Shown here piece after piece: positions 13,301 through 24,063 of a stretch of DNA of 64,000 bases; within the stretch, counting starts at the first letter, position 1, and the number at the start of each line of letters is the position of its first letter. The notes beneath the pieces are model-generated. The model had not been told where the DNA came from, did no database searches, and saw nothing but the letters and a program-made list of their open reading frames with translations. The DNA lies in the NCBI GenBank assembly GCA_033964015.1, contig CM066920.1, forward strand, positions 7,159,912 through 7,223,911. Reading direction: 5' to 3'. This DNA is from Scolanthus callimorphus. Taxonomy: Eukaryota > Cnidaria > Anthozoa > Actiniaria > Edwardsiidae. A program made the position numbers and the translations under genes.

Positions 13301-16300
13301 TTGAAAAATGTCAAAACCATGCTCCGCAGGCTTTTTTAAAACCGTGAAACCGCATTGAAAATTTAAGAAAACCGAAAAAAACGCAAATAAAAACTGCCAA
13401 AACCACGGAACCGCCAACCCCAATATCCCCCTCCATATTGTAGACTTCTGTCTTACTGCTTTTGATATCTGATCTAAAAAAATCATTTCTTACAATCACC
13501 AAACATCGAAAATGAATCCTGAAAGTTGTCCAAATCCATACAATTTGTATAGGATGACAGCACTATGAAATGAACATCAACAGCCAACACCATATCTTCA
13601 CAACGTTGGAAATTTATTTCTCAGGTTTCCTTTGGAATTTCTTCTCGGTGTTATCGCCAATTGTTTATTTTATCAATACCTTTCATAAAATGCTAAAAAC
13701 AAGGAAATTGGTTTTGTAATACTCTATCTAAAAATTGTTTCCACTTTGTGTCAAGATTACTCGATTTCCTAATAATATTGATATTATTTTTGCAGGCTGC
13801 AGGTATTTCTGGTAAGCTGTTCATTTTCCATTCCTCACTCCCTATTGCTGAGGCACCAGGAAAACTTAAAAACAGAGAAGACAGAAAATTACTTGCCACA
13901 GACAAGGAAAAGGTAAAAATTGCACTTCAATTTCAGATGAGCGTCAAAAACCAAAGTAAATTCAATTATACCAAATGTATTCTGATTGGCTCTCAGCCAT
14001 GGGTACATAAAAGTATATACCACGTAACTTGCCATCACAAGTGCGTGCACTAAACTTGTTTTTATTTTTTGCCTTTTTTTGTGGTATAAAACAAATGTCC
14101 CCTGATTTTCTGTGGTATGTCTTCTTACATACCTCGGCTGCGCCTCCACAACATTTTGACCACATTATTACGTCATTCCGTGGTGTATATAAGAGGACAT
14201 ACCATGGAAAATCATTTTTAGCCTATAAGAACCTAAACCCATTCAACAATAAACCAATCAGGGGACGAGGTAAATAGGACTTGCATTTATCGCGACCCAA
14301 GACTCTTTAAACAATGACGCAAGATCTTGGCCAATAGATAGTGTAGAAAATGCAAGCCTGATTTGCTTTCAACACTCATCTGAAATGTGCTCTAAAATGT
14401 TACAAATTTGGAGCCATAGACCTCATGAAACTGATGTACTCCGCAAAATACCCACCCTATTTACAGTCAGGGCGCATTATATGTTGATTGCTTTTTTAAA
14501 ATCCCATTTTCAGACTATTCTAGGCCCTCAGTCAGGTTTCTATGAGAAGCTAGCCAAGGACTGTGTAGAAGCTGGTGTGACAGTGGACTTGTTCTTGTTC
14601 CCAAACGCCTATGTAGACTTGGCTACGATAGGAGCTGTGGCTAGCATGACAGGAGGGGATATTTACAGATATTCCTACTTTAAGGTAGGTGATGAGGGCG
14701 GTGAGCAGTCATAATAAATTTATAGAGATCCTGGATGTTAAATTTCCGCCGTCTGCCTTTTTGTGCTTGAGGGGAGCGTGCGTTGTCATGGAAACGCTCA
14801 CCTGCACGTATTACTGAGAGGGGCTACAATGGAAGGAAACAATCATATTCTACTGACCGATCGAATCTACTAACCGATTGAGTCGGTAATTATGTAATGG
14901 GTGAGAAAATGTTATGGAGAATTCAGACGTGTCCTCTCACAGTGTGAGGTACCATCGCGGAGAGCGAAGGGAAGGCTGAAATTTAGCCTTACCCGCATTA
15001 ATGTTGCGTTTTGCAAGATTCGGGCTTCCTGTGGCAAGTCACAGGGACCCCGCGCTTTGTGCTTTAAGATTTGAGACACGTGACAAGAGAGGCCTGCGGA
15101 CGAGGCTAGCAGAAATTCAGATTAACCAGTTTTCGCTATGGGTTGAATGCTAGGAAAGTTCATCCTGATGCCCTTGTTGCCCTAGTGCCCTTGTAACCCT
15201 TGCTATTTTAACGTCGATCATCGTTATTCCAAAGAAACTGAATATATTTGGGAAAAGAAAATTTCCGAATGTTTTTGCTTTTCGCCAAGAAATCATATTT
15301 TAGCGCAGCGTGCTACGTGCTATGCCGAAGTGGTTCGTATAATTGATTATATGTTAACTGACTCGATGCGAAAGCATTGTTAGTTAATAAAGTAGATGTA
15401 GCAATTTTGTCTTTTTCATGTCATCAGGAGTCAACACATGGAGTTCAGTTCCGTGAGGACCTCAAGAGGACGATAGGAAGTAACATGGGATTTGATGCTG
15501 TCATGAGGCTTCGCTGCAGTACAGGTATTTATTAACGTGAGAAGTGCTTGCAGGCAGTTTCAGCTGTTAACGCGCAACAACGACTATGGATTCACTCACA
15601 GAAACATTGAACTCGAAATCCACACAAATCCGTATTTGAAAAGCTACAGGGCTCCACTTGTTGTCGGGAGTTTCCTTTTGTCGTTACCGACAGCGCTAGT
15701 AGTGATACAGCCTGCGTAATTTAATGGCCCTCTATTGTTTTGTACTGAGGGTATCGATCCAATAGGTTAGATGCAACGAAAACGTGAAGAAAACCTATTG
15801 ACTGTCAAGCAATAGGGCCACATGCGTGTTGATAAACAACAAAGACGATCGTCGCTTTTGATTACCATCAGCACACGAACTCATGAAAAGCAAAATCCAA
15901 ATGAATAGAGTGGTTTTCATATGACTGTAGTGAAACCAATCGCAAAGTAATTACACAAATTTTGAATAAAACCTACAGCAGTAATTACAAAGTAATTGCG
16001 AATTACTCACGACAGTCATCTGAAATCCGCTCTATGGTCAGCAAATTGGTGGATACAACTCATAATCATCCAAAATGAAAGAAGATTATATTCTGTCATG
16101 CTCACTGCTGTCATTTTCGTATTAAACAAAAATCGTTGCAGGGTGGTCGACCCATGAGGGATCTGTTTAAAAACATGAGTCACTCAGAGCAGTTTGACGC
16201 CTCAGATTTGGGTGCCTTGTAGTGTGGATGGGAGACCAAACCGGATTAAAGCTTATGCGAAAATCTCAGTCCTAGTGTGGATGCGATTTGTACCGGTGCT

Positions 16301-19300
16301 ACATGAGTGATTTTGTGTTTGATCTTAGGTCTCCGTCCAGTGGATTTCCTAGGCAGTTTCTACATGAGTAACACAACAGACGTAGAATTGGCTAGCATCA
16401 GCTCAACGAAGGTGAGTAGGGTGATTAAAAGATAGTATTTGTTGTTGTTGTTGTTGCTGCTGCTGCTGTTGTTGTTGTGTGTTATTCCATTTTATATTTT
16501 GACACGAATTCGGTGCGGCATAATCATGATAGGGGACCTCGTGTTCGGAAGTGCGGTTACTATGTTACCTCTTTCTTAAGCGGCGGGATTCCTGTGGTAC
16601 CTCTCCAGATTCCCAGGCCTAAAGCCTGGCTCAAATATCGAGTCATCAGGGCTGAATTTGAACTCTGACGCATTTGAACGCATAACGTTCGAAACAAGGC
16701 AAACATGTTCATAGCGACATAAGAGGAAAAACATGTTTTATCTCTGTCGTTATGTCGATGTCATTATGTCGTTCAAACCATTCACACTTAAACATAAGGA
16801 CATAAGGGCGCGCGCGCTTATGTTGTTATGTCGCTAGTGTGCACCGCGCTTAATTGGGTTACTGTTTTCCTGTCAGGCAATCGCCATTGAAATCAGACAT
16901 GACGACAAACTCACCGAGAACAGCACGGCATATCTACAGTGCGCCCTTCTGTACACATCTGTTAGTGGTCAGCGGCGTCTACGCATCCATAACTTAGCAC
17001 TGAACACGTGTACGCAACTCTCCGAGCTCTTCCGGTGCTGCGAGATGGACGCTTTCGTGAACTTCGTTTCTAAAAAAGGTGGGCAGGTCAATCACCTTAA
17101 CAGTCCCAAGCTTCAAATAGTCCTGGAAAGTTCTGCAAAAGTCATCCCAGGCCTTGAAAAGTCACGGAAAAGTCGTGCAATTAATCATTGACTTTTAGAT
17201 TATATTGAAAATGTCAAGATATATTGATAGGTTCTGTTAATTTAACACTCTTCGTTTGACTTGCGATGGCTCTAACTTGGCAGTTCCAGCCAGCTGGCGA
17301 GGATTCTCAGTAATATTTCTCAGAAACCCATCCATGGGAAAACGTGTTCGGAATTCACATGGATAGCTATGGGAAATCCGAACACTTCACATTCTTCTAC
17401 CTTGCATGACCATGGGAAATTCAGTTTTTCCCATGCTTGGGTTTCTGCAGAAATTCCCTGTGCAAATTGTGGAACCAGATTATAGACGATAGCTGATTGA
17501 TTCCTGTGCTATTTTACTTGCAGCCGTCCGTGCCGTCCTGACTGTGGCACCAAAAGACATCCGTGAACAGCTAGTGAACCAGTGCGCTCAGATCCTCGCT
17601 TGCTATCGACGGAATTGCGCGTCCCCATCTTCTGCCGGTCAGCTGATTCTACCAGAGTGTATGAAGCTCTTGCCTCTCTATGTCAACTGTGTTCTAAAGA
17701 ATGATGCACTTTCAGGCGGTGAGTATTAGCCCGAAGGCTCGTGTGATATACGTACCAGAAAATACAGGTGTGACGCGTGGAATATTCTGCAGTATGCCAC
17801 TCGAAAGCATTGTATAACTAGTATTTATGTACACATAAAACGAGATAACTGTGATGGCTCGTCACCCTATTCACCCCGCTCTCCCCTTTCGGTCCGCCCA
17901 TGACAAATAAATAAAAGTGTTTTGATATTGAATTTCAGGATCAGAGATGAGTTCTGACGATCGTAGCTGGCTCATGAGAAGAATTATGTCCATGGATCAG
18001 AATGCGTCTGTTCCCTATTTCTACCCACGACTATTCAACGTGGTAAGCTATGAGGCAGATATCGGCTACAAAGCTGCCTTTACTCCTCCTCGTCCTTGGC
18101 TTTGCTCGTCTCCCTTTGCTCGTTCTTACTCTAGTCCCTTTCCCTTCTAGCATGACGCGGACGTAGAAGCCACAGGGTTACCAGACCAGATTCGTTGTTC
18201 CATCGAGAGAATGTCCGACAATGGTATATACTTGTTAGGTAAGGCCAAAAGAATGCCTGTCAGATAAAAATATATCTCTTTTATTAATTTCCTTTGTTAT
18301 TCGTTATCCTCTTGGCAGCCAAGTTTTACTTTAAAAATAACACAGCGCTCACCAAGGAAGTCACAACAAAATCGCTCTCTCCATCTAGCTTTCTCACTAA
18401 TACTTGTGTCCTTTCCTTATTCCTTATTCTTGTATAAATAAACGCGAGATAGTCACAACAAAATCGTTCTCTAAATGTCTTATTAATATTAATCATTATA
18501 TTTAGAACACTGCATTTTCCTCTTTGTCTGCAGAAAATGGGATCTCTCTGTTAATGTGGGTGGGCCTACAAGTAGACCCCAGCCTTCTACAACAAGTATT
18601 TGGGGTACCGACCATAGGACAGGTCGACATCGAAATGGTGAGCACATTGGGATGACCTGGTTTGTGAACAGAAATCAAATGTAAAACAATCGCCTACTTT
18701 CTTTATTTTAAAAAAAGAAGTCACGAAAATGTATCTTAACAAAGTGAACTCTGACTTTGACCCTGAACTGCTCCGCACTCACTATCGATCTCTGAACTTT
18801 TGTGATCAGTTGGCTTATTTGTCATTTTCGTGTACAGTTTTGTAATGTTTTGTAATCTTTAATGTGTCGGGGTTTGCGTCACCGTCCGTTAGCAATTCCT
18901 CGCCCTGCTTCCTGTTCTAGTTCCAGCTGGCGACCAAGTGCAAATAAACTGGTCGTCTGAACACAACTTTTTGTCGCCAGCTGGCACCATGCTTGAAAAG
19001 AGTACCAAAATATCTGGTCGCCAACTGGCACCAAGCTTGAAAAGAGTACCAAAATATCTGGTCGCCAACTGGCACCAAGCTTGAAAAGAGTACCAAAATA
19101 TCTGGTCGCCAGCTGGCGCCAAGCTTGAAAAGAGTACCAAAATATCTGGTCGCCAGCTGGCACCAAGCTTGAAAAGAGTCCCAAAATATCTGGTCGTCAA
19201 CTGGCACCAATCTTGAAAAGAGTACCAAAATATCTGGTCGCCAGCTGGCGCCAAGCTTGAAAAGAGTACCAAAATATCTGGTCGCCAGCTGGCACCAAGC

Positions 19301-22300
19301 TTGAAAAGAGTCCCAAAATATTTGGTCGCCAGCTGGCACCAAGCTTGAAAAGAGTACCAAAATATCTGGTCGCCAGCTGGCACCAAGCTTGAAAAGAGTC
19401 CCAAAATATTTGGTCGCCAGCTGGCACCAAGCTTGAAAAGAGTACCAAAATATCTGGTCGCCAACTGGCACCAAGCTTGAAAAGAGTACCAAAATATCTG
19501 GTCGCCAGCTGGCGCCAAGCTTGAAAAGAGTACCAAAATATTTGGTCGCCAGCTGGCACCAAGCTTGAAAAGAGTACCAAAATATCTGGTCGCCAGCTGG
19601 CACCATGCTTGAAAAGAGTACCAAAATATCTGGTCGCCAGCTGGCACCAAGCTTGAAAAGAGTACCAAAATATCTGGTCGCCAGCTGGCGCCAAGCTTGA
19701 AAAGAGTACCAAAATATTTGGTCGCCAGCTGGCACCAAGCTTGAAAAGAGTACCAAAATATCTGGTCGCCAGCTGGCGCCAAGCTTGAAAAGAGTACCAA
19801 AATATCTGGTCGCCAGCTGGCACCAAGCTTGAAAAGAGTCCCAAAATATCTGGTCGTCAACTGGCACCAATCTTGAAAAGAGTACCAAAATATCTGGTCG
19901 CCAGCTGGCGCCAAGCTTGAAAAGAGTACCAAAATATCTGGTCGCCAGCTGGCACCAAGCTTGAAAAGAGTCCCAAAATATTTGGTCGCCAGCTGGCACC
20001 AAGCTTGAAAAGAGTACCAAAATATCTGGTCGCCAGCTGGCACCAAGCTTGAAAAGAGTCCCAAAATATTTGGTCGCCAGCTGGCACCAAGCTTGAAAAG
20101 AGTACCAAAATATCTGGTCGCCAACTGGCACCAAGCTTGAAAAGAGTACCAAAATATCTGGTCGCCAGCTGGCGCCAAGCTTGAAAAGAGTACCAAAATA
20201 TTTGGTCGCCAGCTGGCACCAAGCTTGAAAAGAGTACCAAAATATCTGGTCGCCAGCTGGCACCATGCTTGAAAAGAGTACCAAAATATCTGGTCGCCAG
20301 CTGGCACCAAGCTTGAAAAGAGTACCAAAATATCTGGTCGCCAGCTGGCGCCAAGCTTGAAAAGAGTACCAAAATATTTGGTCGCCAGCTGGCACCAAGC
20401 TTGAAAAGAGTACCAAAATATCTGGTCGCCAGCTGGCACCATGCTTGAAAAGAGTACCAAAATATCTGGTCGCCAGCTGGCACCAAGCTTGAAAAGAGTA
20501 CCAAAATATCTGGTCGCCAGCTGGCGCCAAGCTTGAAAAGAGTACCAAAATATCTGGTCGCCAGCTGGCACCAAGCTTGAAAAGAGGACCAAAATATCTG
20601 GTCGCCAGCTGGTGCCAAGCTTGAAAAGAGTACCAAAATATCTGGTCGCCAGCTGGCGCCAAGCTTGAAAAGAGTACCAAAATATTTGGTCGCCAGCTGG
20701 CACCAAGCTTGAAAAGAGTACCAAAATATCTGGTCGCCAGCTGGCACCAAGCTTGAAAAGAGTACCAAAATATCTGGTCGCCAGCTGGCGCCAAGCTTGA
20801 AAAGAGTACCAAAATATTTGGTCGCCAGCTGGCACCAAGCTTGAAAAGAGTACCAAAATATCTGGTCGCCAACTGGCACCAAGCTTGAAAAGAGTACCAA
20901 AATATCTGGTCGCCAGCTGGCGCCAAGCTTGAAAAGAGTACCAAAATATTTGGTCGCCAGCTGGCACCAAGCTTGAAAAGAGTACCAAAATATCTGGTCG
21001 CCAGCTGGCACCATGCTTGAAAAGAGTACCAAAATATCTGGTCGCCAGCTGGCACCAAGCTTGAAAAGAGTACCAAAATATCTGGTCGCCAGCTGGCGCC
21101 AAGCTTGAAAAGAGTACCAAAATATTTGGTCGCCAGCTGGCACCAAGCTTGAAAAGAGTACCAAAATATCTGGTCGCCAGCTGGCACCATGCTTGAAAAG
21201 AGTACCAAAATATCTGGTCGCCAGCTGGCACCAAGCTTGAAAAGAGTACCAAAATATCTGGTCGCCAGCTGGCGCCAAGCTTGAAAAGAGTACCAAAATA
21301 TCTGGTCGCCAGCTGGCACCAAGCTTGAAAAGAGGACCAAAATATCTGGTCGCCAGCTGGTGCCAAGCTTGAAAAGAGTACCAAAATATCTGGTCGCCAG
21401 CTGGCGCCAAGCTTGAAAAGAGTACCAAAATATTGGTCGCCAGCTGGCACCAAGCTTGAAAAGAGTACCAAAATATCTGGTCGCCAGCTGGCACCAAGCT
21501 TGAAAAGAGTACCAAAATATCTGGTCGCCAGCTGGCGCCAAGCTTGAAAAGAGTACCAAAATATTTGGTCGCCAGCTGGCACCAAGCTTGAAAAGAGTAC
21601 CAAAATATCTGGTCGCCAGCTGGCACCAAGCTTGAAAAGAGTACCAAAATATCTGGTCGCCAGCTGGCACCAAGCTTGAAAAGAGTCCCAAAATATCTGG
21701 TCGCCAGCTGGCACCATGCTTGAAAAGAGTACCAAAATATCTGGTCGCCAGCTGGCGCCTAAGTTCAATTGTTTAGTCGCCTTGCCCTGATTTGAGGTCG
21801 CCTAGGCGACCACCTGATCGCAATATCCAGCCCTGTACCGGTATAACGTGTTGGAAATCTCTAACTAAATTAATGCTCTTGCGTTCTTTTTACAGAAAGT
21901 AACGTTTTGATTGTTCTTTCAGACGTCGTTACCACCTCTGGACAACCCACTTTCTAAACGAATCCACGACATAATTGCATCAGTGCGCGCAGAAAGACAG
22001 AACTACTTAAAGGTAATTCTCCTACAACCCTGAAATTTCAAAATTTTGTCGCACCCAGATCCCTTCAAATCGATCCCAATTTGTCACTTGATACCAAACA
22101 TGAACACTACTCTCATTTCAGCATGGTTTGTTTTAAAAAGTTCCGATAACCCTCTCTCATTCCTATTTTCGTTCTATTTTTTTTGGTCCAAATCTTTCTA
22201 TTTTTCTAATTTTTTCAACCCTATTTTTTCTGAACCACCCTACCGCTTGACACCCTGTGTAAGCAGTTGTTCTTGTTCTCTATAGCTGACGATAGTTCGG

Positions 22301-22429
22301 CAACGAGACAAGCTTGAGCCGTGGTTCAAACACTTCTTGGTAGAAGACAAGGGAATGGCAGCAAGCAACCCAAGTTACGTGGACTTCCTGTGTTTGATGC
22401 ACAAGGAGATCAGAAATCTACTCAACTAA
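4348..22429 (+). CDS. SEC24C: COPII coat subunit Sec24 (Sec24C/D type)
   Basis: Cargo-binding subunit of the COPII coat, which buds vesicles from the ER together with Sec23. I can place 24 exons: 4348-4382, 4458-4659, 6475-7068, 7196-7279, 7580-8050 (or to 7819), 8595-8756, 9077-9316, 10154-10292, 10622-10736, 11248-11372, 11470-11548, 11954-12066, 12395-12488, 13796-13912, 14514-14684, 15428-15524, 16329-16411, 16877-17078, 17524-17718, 17939-18042, 18151-18238, 18534-18637, 21923-22012, 22286-22429. Every junction is GT-AG and phases match, about 1282 aa in all. The order is a Pro/Gln-rich disordered N-terminus, a zinc finger (CNRC and CNIC, exon 8), the trunk (YIFMIDVSY), a beta-sandwich, the helical domain ([12 protein letters not shown]) and the gelsolin-like C-terminus. 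Exon 9 lacks one base of the expected frame. The match is clearly to the vertebrate SEC24C/D branch; C versus D cannot be settled. Confidence 0.93.
4383..4396 (+). promoter_or_regulatory. YY1-like AAGATGGCGGAC motif at the first donor of SEC24
   Basis: The first intron begins GTAAGATGGCGGAC, so a YY1-type site overlaps the donor 38-48 bp after the start codon. YY1 sites just downstream of the transcription start are common in metazoan housekeeping genes. I infer a core-promoter role. Confidence 0.4.
5089..5374. mobile_element. MITE with about 55-bp terminal inverted repeats
   Basis: The left arm starts GCTTACCACCGTATGCATTG and the right arm ends with its near complement (about 5313-5374). 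The arms also pair further inward through GCGATTGGCGAT and ATCGCCAATC. The interior is non-coding. It sits in intron 2 of SEC24. Confidence 0.7.
5600..5877. mobile_element. TIR element carrying a tRNA-like core
   Basis: Arms of about 57 bp (5600-5657 and 5819-5877) are inverted repeats containing GCCGACCAGAGTAAACTCACC and its complement. Between them is a 72-nt tRNA-like sequence and a T-rich stretch. A second, partial copy follows directly at 5925-6112. The unit looks like a SINE or tRNA gene captured by, or evolved into, a TIR element. Confidence 0.65.
5726..5797 (+). tRNA. tRNA-like sequence, probably a tRNA-derived repeat
   Basis: It is exactly 72 nt with a good D arm, a perfect 5-bp T stem and an acceptor stem with six pairs (one G-T). 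Box A (TAGCTTAGTTGG) and box B (GGTTTGAATCC) are present. The anticodon stem has mismatches at both ends, and the implied anticodon AGA (Ser) conflicts with the absence of a long variable arm. It is therefore probably a SINE-like head, not a working tRNA. A run of T follows 4 nt downstream and could end Pol III transcription. Confidence 0.45.
5925..6112. mobile_element. second, partial copy of the tRNA-core TIR element
   Basis: This repeats 5659-5847 almost exactly at an offset of 266 bp, including the tRNA-like core and the right-hand arm. The left arm is missing. Confidence 0.65.
5992..6063 (+). tRNA. tRNA-like sequence, second copy
   Basis: A 72-nt copy of the element at 5726-5797. Its box B is the canonical GGTTCGAATCC. 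The anticodon stem has a T-G wobble in place of C-G. The same doubts about function apply. Confidence 0.4.
6627..6906 (+). repeat. 33-bp coding repeat in SEC24 exon 3
   Basis: About eight to nine tandem units of 33 bp encode an 11-residue motif of the form [11 protein letters not shown]. The unit is a multiple of three, so copy number can vary without breaking the frame. It forms part of the disordered, proline/glutamine-rich Sec24 N-terminus, which in this family contacts Sec23 and other coat parts. Confidence 0.85.
7415..7546. mobile_element. short MITE remnant (ATATGACT-AGTGAAACC family)
   Basis: It shares ATATGACTATAGTGAAACC at the left and a CATCTGAAATC-CTCTAT type right end with a better preserved copy at 15905-16036. 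The middle is AT-rich and non-coding. Confidence 0.45.
9674..9807. mobile_element. MITE with 32-bp inverted repeats
   Basis: The left arm TGAGCCAGATTCTTGCCCTG pairs with the right arm ending CAGGGCAAGAGTTTCATTGG. Total length is about 134 bp, in an intron of SEC24. Confidence 0.7.
10790..10945. mobile_element. MITE, TTTTCCCACTTCAGATCA family, copy 1
   Basis: Inverted ends ATGTTTTCCCACTTCAGATC and its near complement enclose about 110 bp with a GAAAGAAAGAA tract. A second copy is at 26800-26957. Confidence 0.65.
12640..12792. mobile_element. MITE, AAAAACCCATATATAAGAACC family
   Basis: The left end ACAGTAAAAACCCATATATA pairs with the right end TTCTTATACAGGTTTTTAGT. Repeated AGGTTCTT motifs lie inside. 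A related copy is at 40675-40822. Confidence 0.55.
13071..13432. mobile_element. hAT-like MITE, copy 2 of the AAACCGC-rich family
   Basis: This is the reverse-oriented partner of the element at 679-1036. Its flanks read TCATATTG and CCATATTG, a clear 8-bp target duplication with one mismatch, which is characteristic of hAT transposition. The ends are AGGGGGACATTGGGG and complement. Confidence 0.8.
13930..14230. mobile_element. probable inverted-repeat element in a SEC24 intron
   Basis: It contains GGTATGTCTTCTTACATACC and, further on, TATAAGAGGACATACCA, which also occur at 28700-28770 as a related copy. Ends are not resolved. No coding sequence is seen. Confidence 0.35.
15905..16036. mobile_element. 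MITE, AGAGTGGTTTTCATATGACTG family
   Basis: The left end AGAGTGGTTTTCATATGACT and the right end AGTCATCTGAAATCCGCTCT form imperfect inverted repeats. Two internal blocks of AAGTAATTAC repeat. Related to 7415-7546. Confidence 0.6.
16440..16477 (+). repeat. GTT/GCT microsatellite
   Basis: A simple trinucleotide run of GTT units interrupted by four GCT units, in an intron of SEC24. Confidence 0.9.
16700..16852. mobile_element. degraded MITE of the GCACACT family
   Basis: The right end reads TTATGTCGCTAGTGTGCACC, matching the element at 1387-1615. The left side keeps only ATAGCGACATAAGAGG, and the middle repeats CGTTATGTCGATG-like blocks. Confidence 0.55.
18970..21759. repeat. 44-bp minisatellite, about 63 copies, with higher-order duplication
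   Basis: The unit contains GGTCGCCAGCTGGCACC and AAGCTTGAAAAGAGTACC. Since 44 is not divisible by 3 and units lack stops on the minus strand, all three minus frames stay open for hundreds of codons; this does not make a gene. Variant units recur in blocks: rare variants at about 19161-19220 return 660 bp later (15 units), and the AGAGGACC variant at 20583 returns 748 bp later (17 units). The array fills the intron between SEC24 exons 22 and 23. Confidence 0.95.
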
Positions 22430-22556
22430 ATACTTACATATACCACCTCGAAATGAGGAGGAATTCGGTCACGGGCTGCAGAGTCCCACAAAGAGACTAT
22501 AGAACGTGAGAAATATATATAGACTGTCAAGGATGTTGAACAGCAGCATATGCAAG

Positions 22557-22587
22557 AATAAACCGCCCGTCCTCGTGAAACAATAAA
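22557..22587 (+). terminator. polyadenylation signals for SEC24
   Basis: Two AATAAA hexamers, at 22557-22562 and 22582-22587, lie about 130-160 bp after the SEC24 stop codon. This fits the 3' end of the transcript. Confidence 0.65.
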
Positions 22588-22599
22588 ATTGTCAAGATG

Positions 22600-23350
22600 T
22601 AGCGAGAGCGCCCCACTATCGCAGAGCCAATGTTTATTTTAGAATTATTAATCTATCTGGCTAACACAGCCTCGAGATACAAATGCGCTTTAATGCTGTA
22701 TTGTTAGAATCCTCCTGCCTGTTATATATCAACCAGGGTTGGTACTGGAGAGGAACACTAACGCCTTACGTGAATTTAGACGGTGACTTGCATGGTCTTG
22801 TACTTTATGTAAAATGACAAATTTATGTTCCCGTCATCAAAAGATTTTACCTGTTAGATTGTGACTCTAATATTATTTTCTATCCACAATATAAATTAAA
22901 ACAAATTTTGAAGTCTGCATCGTGTTTTATACAATTCTCATCAATCTCGTAAGTCCGTAAAGCCTAAGTTTATTTGCAAATCCCCAATCTTGCACCCTGA
23001 GCCTGAAAATACAAGGCTCTGGGAACGAAATTGATAATCAACTATCGAGAAAGTGAAGACTGATTTTCGTATCCGATGAAATTGGCATTTTAAGAAAATC
23101 TAATTTAAAGTACTCGAGGACCTTTGCGAGCATTTTCCAAAAAGAAAAAAGCCAGAACGAGCGAAAGTTTGCGAAACAGCTCTTCTCTAGTAAAGATAAA
23201 AAAATAAAATAATTATTTGACGTAAGCAGGACCGGATCCGCCCTTGTTTCATCATCTATCATTTCACGCGACATTTGCTCAAAGCAAACATTGGCAATAC
23301 TTTTATACAATTGATCTTGATTTGCAATCATTTCTTTTAGGAATAAAATA
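22600..23350. other. non-coding spacer
   Basis: No supported feature. A minus-strand frame at 23038-23511 is open for 157 codons, but it has no motif or splice partner and runs through the palindrome at 23361-23434. Confidence 0.4.
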
Positions 23351-23360
23351 ACAAAAGCAC

Positions 23361-23434
23361 GGCGGCCATGTTGGTGACCTGAATAAAAGGAGCAAATGAA
23401 CTTTCTTTTGTTCCAGTACACCAACATGGCCGCC
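23361..23434. repeat. inverted repeat with GGCGGCCATGTTGGTG arms
   Basis: Arms of 16 bp, GGCGGCCATGTTGGTG and its complement, flank about 40 bp. The arms contain a YY1-like core (GGCCAT). It may be a small MITE or solitary palindrome. It lies 630 bp upstream of the GPCR. Confidence 0.6.
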
Positions 23435-24063
23435 AATGACGTCACGTGCAAACCCAGAAAGATTGAAATTGACGTCGCTAAAACCACTGAGACTGCACGA
23501 TTGGAGTACACGTCTAGTTTGGTTCAGTTTCCTGAACCAAGGATCTCAACTACCACAATAGTGTATTTAGACTCGACAAACGGAACTCGACTCTCAAATC
23601 TGCTAACTTGCCGTTCTGTGGTTGACGTTCAGTTATTACTTGGCTTTTTAATATTTGCTGTAGAGTGTCAAGGCTGACACTGCTCTTGGATTGTTAAACA
23701 GATATTTTACAAACACGTTGATGGCAGGTGCGTCAGCGTTACAAATCTCAAAGAAACTCGGCAACCCTAGTGAGCTTGGATGCGCGTCTATTTGAGCCGC
23801 TACGTACATGAATAACACTTGCTAGCTCTTCCGATAGTATTGGTGAGCCTTCATTCTTGTCGTACGGCTGCTAAGTGTTTCAGCAGAAGGCGGACGAGAT
23901 AGAAGAAACGCTTGCGGTTACAGATTGTGTTAGCGCGTTACACGTACCAAATTTATGGTTGCGCACCCAGGTAAAAGAGTTCAAATTCTATTGCTAAATG
24001 TCAGAGCAAAATGTTCCCACAACTTATTTTTAAATAACCGTACAAGACACAAAATCGAGTAGT

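Noticed and set aside
18970..21759. CRISPR-like regular repeat
   Set aside because: There are no unique spacers: the whole 44-bp unit repeats, in an animal intron. It is a minisatellite.
18889..21768. Minus-strand open frames of up to 959 codons with a repeating [22 protein letters not shown] motif
   Set aside because: All three minus frames are open at once because the 44-bp unit lacks stops. The array sits in a SEC24 intron; there is no sign of selection for one frame.
23038..23511. 157-codon minus-strand frame
   Set aside because: No motif, no splice partner, and it reads through a palindromic repeat.
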